From contig NZTZ01000006.1 in assembly GCA_002703265.1 (NCBI GenBank), positions 73,060 to 79,184 of the forward strand: DNA of 6,125 bases, in the 5' to 3' direction. The stretch comes from Chloroflexota bacterium. Lineage in GTDB: Bacteria; Chloroflexota; Dehalococcoidia; Lucifugimonadales; Lucifugimonadaceae. Under the pieces are notes generated by a model. The model was not told the origin of the DNA, did no database searches, and saw only the letters and a program-made list of their open reading frames with translations. Of the stretch, positions 1-6,125 are shown one piece after another. Position 1 is the first letter of the stretch. Each line of letters starts with the position of its first letter. The position numbers and the translations under genes are program-made.

Positions 1-449
1 TGATCATCAAGTGTATTAGCAACTGATACCGAATCAAAAACAGCATCTACAGCTACTCCTGCCAATTTCTCTCTCTCATTAATTGGTATTCCAAGCTTAT
101 CAAAAGTAGCAATCATTTCTGGGTCTACATCATCTAAAGATTTTGGAGCTTCAGTCATAGATTTAGGGGCAGCATAATAATATATGTCCTGAAAATCTAT
201 TGGAGGATATGTTACTTTTGCCCATTTTGGTTCTTTTGAATTATTATTCAATTTTTCCCATTGCTTGAAAGCTTTCAGCCTCCAATCGAGTAACCATTTT
301 GGTTCTTCTTTTTTTTGTGAAATCAATCTAACAATTGATTCATCTAATCCTTTGGGAGCCAGTTCAGTATCCACATCTGTTGTGAATCCCCATTTATACT
401 CCATTCCCGAAAGGTCTGTTTCTCTTGATATGCTGTCCGGAGTCGGCAT
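1..449 (-). CDS. sufB: Fe-S cluster assembly scaffold SufB (N-terminal part, runs off left edge)
   Basis: SufB is the scaffold subunit of the cytoplasmic SufBC2D complex, on which Fe-S clusters are built from sulfur delivered by the SufS cysteine desulfurase system. Reading the minus strand from the ATG at 449-447 gives 149 residues with no stop up to the window edge. Family-typical N-terminal blocks are visible: YKWGF (residues 18-22), LAPKGLDESIVRLIS (30-44), EPKWLLDWRLKAF (49-61), YPPIDFQDIYYYAAPKS (81-97) and LAGVAVDAVFDSVSV (129-143). SufB is usually about 470-495 residues, so roughly the first third is here; the catalytic C-terminal beta-helix core lies outside. The start is supported by AGGAGA at 459-454, four bases upstream. 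The gene is divergent from gatB, so it leads its own transcript and no sufC lies directly upstream; sufD or sufC may follow beyond the edge. The N-terminal sequence resembles the proteobacterial/cyanobacterial form more than the actinobacterial one. The plus-strand open frame at 265-480 is a shadow of this gene. Confidence 0.95.
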   Translation of the reverse strand, partial: MPTPDSISRETDLSGMEYKWGFTTDVDTELAPKGLDESIVRLISQKKEEPKWLLDWRLKAFKQWEKLNNNSKEPKWAKVTYPPIDFQDIYYYAAPKSMTEAPKSLDDVDPEMIATFDKLGIPINEREKLAGVAVDAVFDSVSVANTLDD

Positions 450-453
450 TATC

Positions 454-459
454 TCTCCT
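454..459 (-). promoter_or_regulatory. Ribosome binding site of sufB
   Basis: On the minus strand, AGGAGA lies four bases before the ATG at 449. It is the strongest Shine-Dalgarno match in the window and fixes the sufB start. Confidence 0.75.
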
Positions 460-470
460 AAAATAAAATT

Positions 471-500
471 TTGCTTATAATTCTATTATATCTTTATTAA
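471..500 (+). promoter_or_regulatory. Candidate promoter region for gatB-secG
   Basis: gatB is divergent from sufB and must be transcribed from within 450-547 or from inside sufB. Two plus-strand options are visible. One is a perfect TATAAT at 476-481 with no recognisable -35 hexamer 17 bp upstream. The other is TTGCTT (471-476) followed after 18 bp by TATTAA (495-500), which matches 3 of 6 and 4 of 6 consensus bases. Leaders would be about 60 or 40 bases. I cannot choose between them, and the two candidates overlap. Confidence 0.3.
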
Positions 501-513
501 TGACTAATATAGA
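485..513 (-). promoter_or_regulatory. Candidate sigma70-type promoter for sufB
   Basis: On the minus strand, a perfect -10 hexamer TATAAT (490-485) follows a weak -35 hexamer TCTATA (513-508; 3 of 6 consensus bases) at the ideal 17-bp spacing. Transcription would begin near 478, giving a leader of about 29 bases. The region is very AT-rich, so a chance TATAAT is possible. The position, just upstream of a gene that needs its own promoter, supports the call. Confidence 0.45.
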
Positions 514-547
514 ATATTTAAATACATAAATTTTTAGATTAGGTAAA

Positions 548-2002
548 ATGAATTTTGAAGCAGTTATTGGATTAGAAACTCACGTTCAACTTAACACCAA
601 CTCAAAAATGTTTAGTCGTTCTAGTGCAAAATACCAAAATGAAGAACCAAATACCATAGTAGATCCTACATCTATGGGGCTTCCTGGAGCTCTACCTGTT
701 GTAAATAAAAAAGCTGTAGAGAGTGCTATAAAAATTGGCCTCGCTCTTGATTGTAAGATAGCTGAAAATACTAAATTTGATAGAAAGCAATATTTTTATC
801 CTGACTTGATGAAAGGGTACCAAATTTCTCAATTTGATGAACCAATTTGCTACGAAGGTTTTATAAAAATTTCAAAAGATAAAAAAATAAGAATAAATAG
901 AGTTCACATGGAAGAGGATGTAGCTAAGCTAACTCATATTAATTCTAGGGATTCAAATTACAGTCTGTTGGATATTAACAGGTCCGGTACTCCATTAATG
1001 GAAATAGTCACAGAACCAGACCTTAATTCATCAGAGGAAGTAGTTGAATACATTGAAAATTTACAGAAAATCATAAGATATATTGGAGTAGGGTCTGCAA
1101 ACATGGAAGAAGGTTCTTTTAGGTGTGATGCAAACATAAGCATTAGGGAAAGAGGGACAAAAAAACTTGGTACTAAAGTAGAAATTAAGAATATGAATAG
1201 AATTTCTGCTGTAGCAGATGCAGTAAATTATGAAATAAAGAGACAAATAAAAGCTACTGAAAGTAATGAGAAGATAATTCAAGAAACTAGAGGTTGGTCT
1301 GAAGAAAAATCTATAACCATTTCTCAAAGAACCAAAGAAGAATCAAACGACTATAGATACTTCCCTGAACCTGATATTCCTCCTTTAGAAATTAATGCTG
1401 ATTGGGTTAGTGAAATAAAGAACGAACTACCTGAACTCCCAAATGCTAGAAAATCAAAATATATTGAGAATTTAGAATTGAGTGAATATGATGCAGATCT
1501 TTTGACAAGTGATGTAAATTTTTCTGATTTTTTTGAGAGTGTTATAAATGAACTTCAGCAAAATTTAGATAACAAAGACTATGTAAAATATACTGCAAAT
1601 CTTATGAATGGAGAATTTAATAGGTTACTAAATTTAAAATCTAGTAACTTTGATGATATAAAATTCAATTCTTCAGATTTAGCAAACTTAATTTTAATTT
1701 ACTTTGAAAATAAAATTAATAATAAAATACTAAAAACAGTTTTTGAAGAAATGTGGGATACCGGGTCAAAACCAGAGGATATTATTTCAAGTAAAAATCT
1801 TGGAATAATATCTAATACGGATGAGCTTGAAAGTACAATAAGTACTATAATAGATAATAATCCTAAGGCAGTTGAAGATTTCAAAGCTGGCAAAGAACAG
1901 TCAAAGAAATTTTTACTAGGACAAGTTATGAGAGAGACTAAAGGACAAGCAGATCCAAAAGTTTCTGCTGAATTAATTAATAAAATTTTAGAAAATAAAT
2001 AG
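548..2002 (+). CDS. gatB: Asp-tRNA(Asn)/Glu-tRNA(Gln) amidotransferase subunit B
   Basis: GatB is the kinase/transamidase subunit of cytoplasmic GatCAB. It phosphorylates the side chain of misacylated Glu-tRNA(Gln) or Asp-tRNA(Asn) and uses ammonia channelled from GatA to form Gln-tRNA or Asn-tRNA. The 484 residues match the usual length of about 475-485. Family motifs appear in order: AVIGLETHVQL (5-15, with E10 and H12), MGLPGALPVVN (43-53), FDRKQYFYPDL (77-87), YQISQFDEPI (91-100), RVHMEED (118-124), EIVTEPD (152-158), MEEGSFRCDANIS (186-198), EIKNMN (212-217) and DYRYFPEPDIPPL (268-280). The C-terminal YqeY-like tRNA-binding domain ends with FLLGQVMRETKGQADP (455-470). Residues equivalent to the metal-binding His and Glu of the kinase site are kept. 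The Cys pairs found in many homologues (CxC and CPxC) are absent, as in Cys-free Bacillota GatB. The ATG has a modest AGGT at 541-544, only three bases away. gatA and gatC are not adjacent. secG follows after 18 bp, probably on the same transcript. Confidence 0.97.
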   Translation: MNFEAVIGLETHVQLNTNSKMFSRSSAKYQNEEPNTIVDPTSMGLPGALPVVNKKAVESAIKIGLALDCKIAENTKFDRKQYFYPDLMKGYQISQFDEPICYEGFIKISKDKKIRINRVHMEEDVAKLTHINSRDSNYSLLDINRSGTPLMEIVTEPDLNSSEEVVEYIENLQKIIRYIGVGSANMEEGSFRCDANISIRERGTKKLGTKVEIKNMNRISAVADAVNYEIKRQIKATESNEKIIQETRGWSEEKSITISQRTKEESNDYRYFPEPDIPPLEINADWVSEIKNELPELPNARKSKYIENLELSEYDADLLTSDVNFSDFFESVINELQQNLDNKDYVKYTANLMNGEFNRLLNLKSSNFDDIKFNSSDLANLILIYFENKINNKILKTVFEEMWDTGSKPEDIISSKNLGIISNTDELESTISTIIDNNPKAVEDFKAGKEQSKKFLLGQVMRETKGQADPKVSAELINKILENK

Positions 2003-2011
2003 AAAGAAATT

Positions 2012-2015
2012 GAGG
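2012..2015 (+). promoter_or_regulatory. Ribosome binding site supporting the TTG start of secG
   Basis: GAGG lies five bases before the TTG at 2021, inside the 18-bp gatB-secG gap. The nearest in-frame ATG is eight codons downstream (2045) and is preceded by coding sequence with no Shine-Dalgarno match. This favours the TTG as the start. Confidence 0.65.
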
Positions 2016-2020
2016 AAAAT

Positions 2021-2233
2021 TTGGATTTACTTTTTTCGATACTAATGATGGTATTTGCAGTCATACTAGTGGCTGTAATTTTATTACAGACAAGAGGAAG
2101 TAGCGCAGGTTTATTCGGACAATCTGATGGATCTTATAGATCTAGAAGAGGTATTGAACAGATTCTCTTTAGACTAACTATTATTCTAATAATATTGTTT
2201 GTTGGTGTAGCTGTTCTTAATGTAAGATTCTAA
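2021..2233 (+). CDS. secG: Preprotein translocase subunit SecG
   Basis: SecG is the small, non-essential third subunit of the SecYEG channel in the cytoplasmic membrane, where it aids SecA-driven export. The 70-residue product, in range for short SecG proteins, has the expected two-helix layout. Membrane segment 1 spans about residues 3-22. The LLQTRG block (21-26), equivalent to the conserved LLQ-K/R-G motif, leads into a Gly/Ser-rich cytoplasmic loop with LFGQSDG (31-37) and SRRGIEQ (41-47). Membrane segment 2 spans about 49-67 and begins with the family-typical R-L-T (51-53). Translation starts at TTG (2021-2023), supported by GAGG five bases upstream. It lies 18 bp after gatB and is probably co-transcribed with it; no functional link between the two is known to me. 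Its TAA stop (2231-2233) overlaps the stop of convergent cysS, so no dedicated terminator follows. Confidence 0.9.
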   Translation: MDLLFSILMMVFAVILVAVILLQTRGSSAGLFGQSDGSYRSRRGIEQILFRLTIILIILFVGVAVLNVRF

Positions 2234-3564
2234 ATTCTTCTAAAATTTGTTCCTTCTTTTGAATCAAGAATTTCTATACCCATTGATAAAAGATCGTTTC
2301 TTATTTGATCTGCCTTATCATATTCTTTATTAACCCTTAGTTGATTTCTTTTATCAATTAGTTTTATAATTTCTGAATCGTCTTGAATTTCTGTAAGAAA
2401 TTCAAATCCTAAAACACTAAGAAGCTCTTTCAATAAGACTATACCTTCATTTATTTTTTTTGAGGAATCGTTAGATTTATTGATATCATGAACTAGATCA
2501 AATATGGTAGCAATTGCCTTTGGAGTTCCAAGGTCATCATTCATAGCTTCAATAAATTTTTCTTTGTAATTTTTTGTATCAAAACCAGAATTACCATCTA
2601 AATTAATAGTTCTTTCGATTCTAGTAATAGATTTTTGAGCAATTTCTAATGAAGTATCATCAAGTGAACTAGGTTGTCTATAATGACTCTGTAAAATCCA
2701 AAGCCTAATAGAATTTCCAGAATATTTTTCTAATGCATCTTTAACATCTAAAGAATTTCCTAAAGATTTACTCATCTTTTCATCACCTGATCTCTTTAAG
2801 AGTCCATTATGCATCCAAATCTTAGCAAAAGGTTTACAATTGCTAGCAGATTCACTTTGAGCTATTTCATTTTCATGGTGAGGGAACACTAGATCCAATC
2901 CTCCTCCATGAATATCTATTACATCTCCAAGATGTTTTTTTACCATTGCTGAACATTCTATATGCCATCCTGGTCTACCCTTACCCCAAGGACTATCCCA
3001 ATGAGTTTCAGATTCCTCGGCATGTTTCCAAAGAGCAAAATCTCCTGGATTTTTTTTATCAGGTTCGTTTTCAATTCTATTCCCTTCAATTAGATCAGAG
3101 ATATTTCGTCTAGACAATTTCCCATAATCATCAGAAAATTCAACATTAAAATAGACACTTCCATTCAATTCATAAGCTGCATTTTTATTAATAAGATCCT
3201 GAATTAAATCTATAATTTCTTTCATATCTTCAGTCGCTCTTGGATGTACATCTGCTCTTCTTACTCCTAAGCTATCCATATCTTCAAAAAATGCTTTAAT
3301 GTACTTTTCTGCTACATCTTTAGGAGTGATATTTAATTCCTTTGAACGAGCGATTATTTTGTCATCAACGTCTGTAAAATTTTGTACTCTGGTAACCTTT
3401 CTACCGATATATTCTAAATATCTATGTAAAACATCAAATGTTATTGTAGATAAAGCATGCCCAAGATGAGGTCGATCATAAACAGTTACACCACATACAT
3501 ACATAGTAATTTCTGATTTATCTAACTGTTCTTTTTGTTTTGTTAAGGTATTGTAAAGAATCAT
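2230..3564 (-). CDS. cysS: Cysteinyl-tRNA synthetase
   Basis: CysRS is a class I aminoacyl-tRNA synthetase that charges tRNA(Cys) with cysteine in the cytoplasm. The 444-residue product is close to the usual 450-470. The catalytic signature is complete: MYVCGVTVYD (21-30), HIGH motif HLGH (33-36), NFTDVDDKI (62-70), WHIECSAM (200-207), FPHHENEIAQSE (227-238) and KMSKSLGN (263-270). The four zinc ligands that select cysteine are present by alignment to the E. coli enzyme: C24, C204, H229 and E233. The C-terminal DALR-type helical region and anticodon-binding tail (about 305-444) follow, with the typical RNQLRVNKEYDKADQIRNDL block (406-425). The ATG comes one base after the ispDF stop and has no clear Shine-Dalgarno sequence, so translation is probably coupled to ispDF. 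It is the last gene of the clpC-ispDF-cysS unit and ends tail-to-tail in the secG stop. Confidence 0.97.
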   Translation of the reverse strand: MILYNTLTKQKEQLDKSEITMYVCGVTVYDRPHLGHALSTITFDVLHRYLEYIGRKVTRVQNFTDVDDKIIARSKELNITPKDVAEKYIKAFFEDMDSLGVRRADVHPRATEDMKEIIDLIQDLINKNAAYELNGSVYFNVEFSDDYGKLSRRNISDLIEGNRIENEPDKKNPGDFALWKHAEESETHWDSPWGKGRPGWHIECSAMVKKHLGDVIDIHGGGLDLVFPHHENEIAQSESASNCKPFAKIWMHNGLLKRSGDEKMSKSLGNSLDVKDALEKYSGNSIRLWILQSHYRQPSSLDDTSLEIAQKSITRIERTINLDGNSGFDTKNYKEKFIEAMNDDLGTPKAIATIFDLVHDINKSNDSSKKINEGIVLLKELLSVLGFEFLTEIQDDSEIIKLIDKRNQLRVNKEYDKADQIRNDLLSMGIEILDSKEGTNFRRI

Positions 3565-3565
3565 T

Positions 3566-4717
3566 CTAATATAATTTTATTGTACAAATTGATTGTGCTG
3601 CAATGGATTTTTCAGATCCTATAATTCCAATAAAATCTGTTGTAGTGCTCTTAATATTTACTTTATTTTCACTAATATTCAATATTTTGGCAATATTTTT
3701 TTCCATTTTATTGATGTGATCAGACATTCTAGGCTTTTGAGCAATAATAGTACAATCTAAATTTATTATATGAATATTTTTTTCATCTATCAGTTTTTTT
3801 ATTTTTGACAACATAATGGTGGAATCTATACCTTTTAAAGATTTGTCATTTGAAGGGAAGTATTTACCAATATCTCCCAATGATGCAGATCCTAATATAG
3901 AATCAATAATTGAATGGATTAGTACATCTCCATCTGAATGACCTTCAAGTGTATATGGATAATCAATGTCAACTGCACCCAATCTAAGCTTATTCCCTAT
4001 AATTAATCGATGAATATCAAAGCCTATTCCGTTTTGTATAATCCCTGATTTAACATCGTTCTTAGTAGTAATTTTTATATTAGTTTCTTCTCCAGTAATA
4101 ACCTTAATATTGAGTGATTTGTTATCTAATATTGAAGAATCATCAGTATAAGTATCATATTGATCAATTTCTTTTACACTATCTAAAAGTATTTTTGAAT
4201 TGAAAAACTGAGGAGTTTGAGCATTGATGAGCTTTTTTCTATCTAATGTTTCAATAATTAAATTTGATTTATCAATAAGCTTTACTGTATCCGTAGGTGT
4301 AAGCCCAGGCACAACTGCATCAAATTTTGATAATAAATCAATTCCTGTTTCATATAATTTTTCTGAAGCATAGGGTCTAGCAGCATCATGAATAATTATA
4401 TAATCAGTAATAATTTTATTTTGAGAAATAAAATCTAGAGCATTTATCATTGATTCTGCTCTCGTATCAGATCCCGTTATCAACTCGATAGTCTTTGAGA
4501 AAGAATTTTCAGCAATAAATTTCTTAAATTTACTTTTATTATCTTTTGATGAAACAATTATTATTCCATCAATAAAGTTTAATGAGTTTAAGGTCTCAAA
4601 TGACTTAATAGCAACAGGTATATTTTTTATTTTATAGAAAGTTTTATCTTCCTTAAATCTAGTAGACTTACCTGCGGCTAATAAAATTGCAAAAACTTTT
4701 TTATCATTTTTTGGCAT
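3566..4717 (-). CDS. ispDF: Bifunctional MEP-pathway enzyme IspDF (MEP cytidylyltransferase / MEcPP synthase)
   Basis: One 383-residue protein carries two non-consecutive MEP-pathway activities. IspD makes CDP-ME from MEP and CTP; IspF cyclises CDP-ME 2-phosphate to MEcPP. The IspE kinase acts between them and is not in view. The IspD domain (about 1-224) shows LLAAGKSTR (12-20), the probable catalytic pair R20/K25, HDAARPY (110-116), DR at 159-160, NAQTPQFF (165-172), DTYTDDSSIL (188-197) and NIKITT (213-218). The IspF domain (about 230-383) shows IGFDIHRL (231-238), EGHSDGDVLIHS (258-269), LGDIGKYFP (280-288), NLDCTIIAQKPRM (319-331) and STTTD (357-361). Zinc ligands by alignment are D234, H236 and H268. 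Two departures in the C-terminal motif are noted under findings. The linker is only a few residues. The ATG lies 14 bp inside the end of clpC with only a weak purine-rich AAGAAA before it, suggesting coupling. The stop is one base before cysS. Confidence 0.95.
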   Translation of the reverse strand: MPKNDKKVFAILLAAGKSTRFKEDKTFYKIKNIPVAIKSFETLNSLNFIDGIIIVSSKDNKSKFKKFIAENSFSKTIELITGSDTRAESMINALDFISQNKIITDYIIIHDAARPYASEKLYETGIDLLSKFDAVVPGLTPTDTVKLIDKSNLIIETLDRKKLINAQTPQFFNSKILLDSVKEIDQYDTYTDDSSILDNKSLNIKVITGEETNIKITTKNDVKSGIIQNGIGFDIHRLIIGNKLRLGAVDIDYPYTLEGHSDGDVLIHSIIDSILGSASLGDIGKYFPSNDKSLKGIDSTIMLSKIKKLIDEKNIHIINLDCTIIAQKPRMSDHINKMEKNIAKILNISENKVNIKSTTTDFIGIIGSEKSIAAQSICTIKLY

Positions 4718-6125
4718 TAATTTTCTTTTTATTTTTATTTTTTACACTTACCATTATTTCATCATCTTGAACGGATAGTTGTAAAACATCACCACTTTTT
4801 ACCTCATTAGATATTATCATTTTTGATATTTTATTCTCTACTTCTTTCTGTAGAAGTCTTCTTAAGGGTCTAGCTCCATAGAACCTATCAAATCCTTTAT
4901 CTGCTATGTATTGTTTAACTTTTTTATTAAACTTAATTTCTAATTTTTTATCACTTATTTTTTTAGAAAGATCAATTAAGACTTTATCAACTATCAGTAA
5001 TAAATCTTCTTGAGTCAATGAATCAAAAACAATAATTTCGTCAATTCTATTTAAGAATTCAGGTCTAAAATGAGACTTTAAAGATTCTGATACGCTATTT
5101 TGAATATCTTCATTCTTTTCGTCTGAAGCTTTCATAAAACCTATTGATTCTTTAGTAATGTTATTCGAACCTAGATTAGATGTCATAATTATCAATGTAT
5201 TAGTAAAATCAACAGTTCTTCCTTGTCCATCTGTAAGCCTACCGTCATCTAAAACTTGCAACAAAACATTAAATATGTCTGGATGAGCTTTTTCTATTTC
5301 ATCAAAAAGAACTACGCTGTAAGGATTTCTTCTAACTTGTTCTGTCAATTGACCTGCATCGTCATATCCTACATATCCAGGAGGTGCTCCAATTAGTCGA
5401 GACATAGAATAGCTTTCCTTGTATTCAGACATATCAACTCTAACTATGTTATTTTCATTATCAAAAAGTAATTCTGCTAAAGATTTTGCTAATTCAGTTT
5501 TACCAACCCCAGTTGGACCTAAAAATATAAATGAACCTATAGGTCTAGTAGGATCTTGCAATCCAGCTCTACTTCTTCTTATAGCATTAGATATACTCTC
5601 CACAGCTTTAGATTGACCAATTACTCTTTCATGCAGTTTATCTTCAAGCGTTAATAATTTTTTTGCTTCAGTCTTAATTAAATTTTCAATTGGAATACCT
5701 GTTTTTTCAGATATGACTTTTGCTATATGTTTTGATTGGACAACATTGATCTGTTTTTCATTGAAACCCCATTCCTCTCGTAACTGTTTTAAGTCTTGAA
5801 TTTTTTTTGACTTTTCTTCAAACAACTTCTCAGATTTTTCCTTTTTATCATCTTGGAAATACTTATTAGCTTGCTCTTCTAAAGATTCAATTTCTGATTC
5901 AATTTCAACTATAGATTCAGGAGTCACTGGGTTTTCAATCTTTATTTTTGATAATGATTCATCCATTAAATCAATTGCCTTATCTGGTAAAAATCTATTC
6001 TTAATGTACCTATCAGACAAAGTTACTGCAGATTCAATAGCATCATCAGAAATTTCTAGATCATGGTGTTCTTCATACTTATACTTCAATCCTTGTAGCA
6101 TTTTTATTGAATTTTCAATAGTAGG
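4704..6125 (-). CDS. clpC: ATP-dependent Clp protease ATPase subunit ClpC (C-terminal part, runs off right edge)
   Basis: ClpC is a cytoplasmic Hsp100 AAA+ unfoldase that feeds substrates to ClpP. The frame is open to the window edge: eight codons (PTIENSIK) precede the ATG at 6101, which is therefore internal. 473 residues are visible of an expected 810-850. In visible numbering, the end of the first AAA+ domain includes RFLPDKAIDLMDE (44-56). A coiled-coil middle region follows (about 68-120), consistent with ClpC's short M-domain. The second AAA+ domain has Walker A GPTGVGKT (203-210), pore loop GYVGYDD (250-256), Walker B VVLFDEIEK (271-279), sensor 1 TSNLG (315-319), ClpP-docking IGF (328-330), arginine finger in FLNRID (357-362) and sensor 2 GARPLRR (417-423). 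The IGF tripeptide argues for a ClpP partner and against disaggregase ClpB. The tail is lysine-rich. The N-terminal adaptor-binding domain is outside, so a ClpC versus ClpA-like call rests on similarity of the visible part. The gene ends in TGA, 14 bp inside ispDF. Confidence 0.93.
   Translation of the reverse strand, partial: PTIENSIKMLQGLKYKYEEHHDLEISDDAIESAVTLSDRYIKNRFLPDKAIDLMDESLSKIKIENPVTPESIVEIESEIESLEEQANKYFQDDKKEKSEKLFEEKSKKIQDLKQLREEWGFNEKQINVVQSKHIAKVISEKTGIPIENLIKTEAKKLLTLEDKLHERVIGQSKAVESISNAIRRSRAGLQDPTRPIGSFIFLGPTGVGKTELAKSLAELLFDNENNIVRVDMSEYKESYSMSRLIGAPPGYVGYDDAGQLTEQVRRNPYSVVLFDEIEKAHPDIFNVLLQVLDDGRLTDGQGRTVDFTNTLIIMTSNLGSNNITKESIGFMKASDEKNEDIQNSVSESLKSHFRPEFLNRIDEIIVFDSLTQEDLLLIVDKVLIDLSKKISDKKLEIKFNKKVKQYIADKGFDRFYGARPLRRLLQKEVENKISKMIISNEVKSGDVLQLSVQDDEIMVSVKNKNKKKINAKK

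Noticed and set aside
515..524. Perfect 10-bp palindrome TATTTAAATA upstream of gatB, considered as an operator.
   Set aside because: It consists only of A and T in a region that is mostly A and T, so it carries almost no information. I know of no regulator that would single it out.
571..676. GatB lacks the CxC and CPxC cysteines seen in many homologues (SRSS at residues 23-26 and DPTSM at 40-43 instead).
   Set aside because: Cys-free versions are normal in Bacillota such as Staphylococcus, as I recall the sequence, and all catalytic motifs are intact. It is lineage variation, not damage.
958..2064. Open minus-strand frames opposite gatB (958-1143, 1061-1327, 1699-2064), and plus-strand frames at 265-480 and 5419-5616.
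   Set aside because: Each lies antisense to a clearly identified conserved gene, has no family-like sequence and no convincing ribosome binding site. They are shadows of the real frames.
2232..2273. Inverted repeat AAATTCTT / AAGAATTT just after secG, considered as a terminator.
   Set aside because: The stem is 8 bp with a single G-C pair, the loop is 26 bases, there is no T-run, and it lies inside the cysS coding sequence. It is expected by chance in AT-rich DNA.
4704..4717. A run of six A directly before the clpC TGA; loss of one A by slippage would join ClpC in frame to IspDF.
   Set aside because: A-runs are everywhere in this sequence, there is no stimulatory structure, and ispDF has its own ATG in the overlap. 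Coupled initiation explains the arrangement better.
4707..4742. Lysine/asparagine-rich C-terminal tail of ClpC (KNKNKKKINAKK), considered as a special nucleic-acid or partner-binding tail.
   Set aside because: ClpC C-termini are variable and A-rich codons are favoured by the low G+C content. Nothing further supports a function.

Overview
This AT-rich window (about 30% G+C by eye) is densely packed bacterial chromosome holding six recognisable housekeeping genes: sufB (partial), gatB, secG, cysS, an ispD-ispF fusion, and clpC (partial). I see no RNA gene, mobile element, CRISPR array or phage gene, and no multigene system that looks new.

Layout. Positions 1-449 (minus strand) hold the N-terminal 149 residues of SufB, a scaffold subunit of the SUF Fe-S cluster assembly machine; the gene runs off the left edge. 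Positions 450-547 are a 98-bp divergent promoter region. Positions 548-2233 (plus strand) hold gatB (tRNA-dependent amidotransferase subunit B) and, 18 bp later, secG (Sec translocon subunit) with a TTG start. Positions 2230-6125 (minus strand) hold an apparent operon transcribed clpC, ispDF, cysS. In it clpC overlaps ispDF by 14 bp and ispDF is followed by cysS after a single base. secG and cysS converge and their stop codons overlap, so there is no space for an intergenic terminator. The only non-coding stretch of any size is 450-547.

How the genes fit together. The three transcription units serve core functions: Fe-S cluster assembly (SufB), decoding and protein synthesis (GatB makes Gln-tRNA and/or Asn-tRNA; CysS charges tRNA-Cys), secretion (SecG), isoprenoid precursor synthesis by the MEP pathway (IspDF), and protein quality control (ClpC with ClpP). 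Two MEP enzymes, IspG and IspH, carry Fe-S clusters, which gives a loose metabolic link to sufB but no evidence of shared control.

Organism. A GatCAB amidotransferase, ClpC, the MEP pathway and a clpC/ispD/ispF/cysS neighbourhood fit lineages such as Chloroflexota, Actinomycetota or Bacillota, where I recall related gene orders. The compact AT-rich style resembles a streamlined free-living, possibly marine, bacterium. A SAR202-like Chloroflexota is my best guess, held with low confidence, because SufB looks like the type common in Proteobacteria and cyanobacteria, and IspDF fusions are best known from Alpha- and Campylobacterota-type bacteria. Phylogenies of these proteins would decide it.
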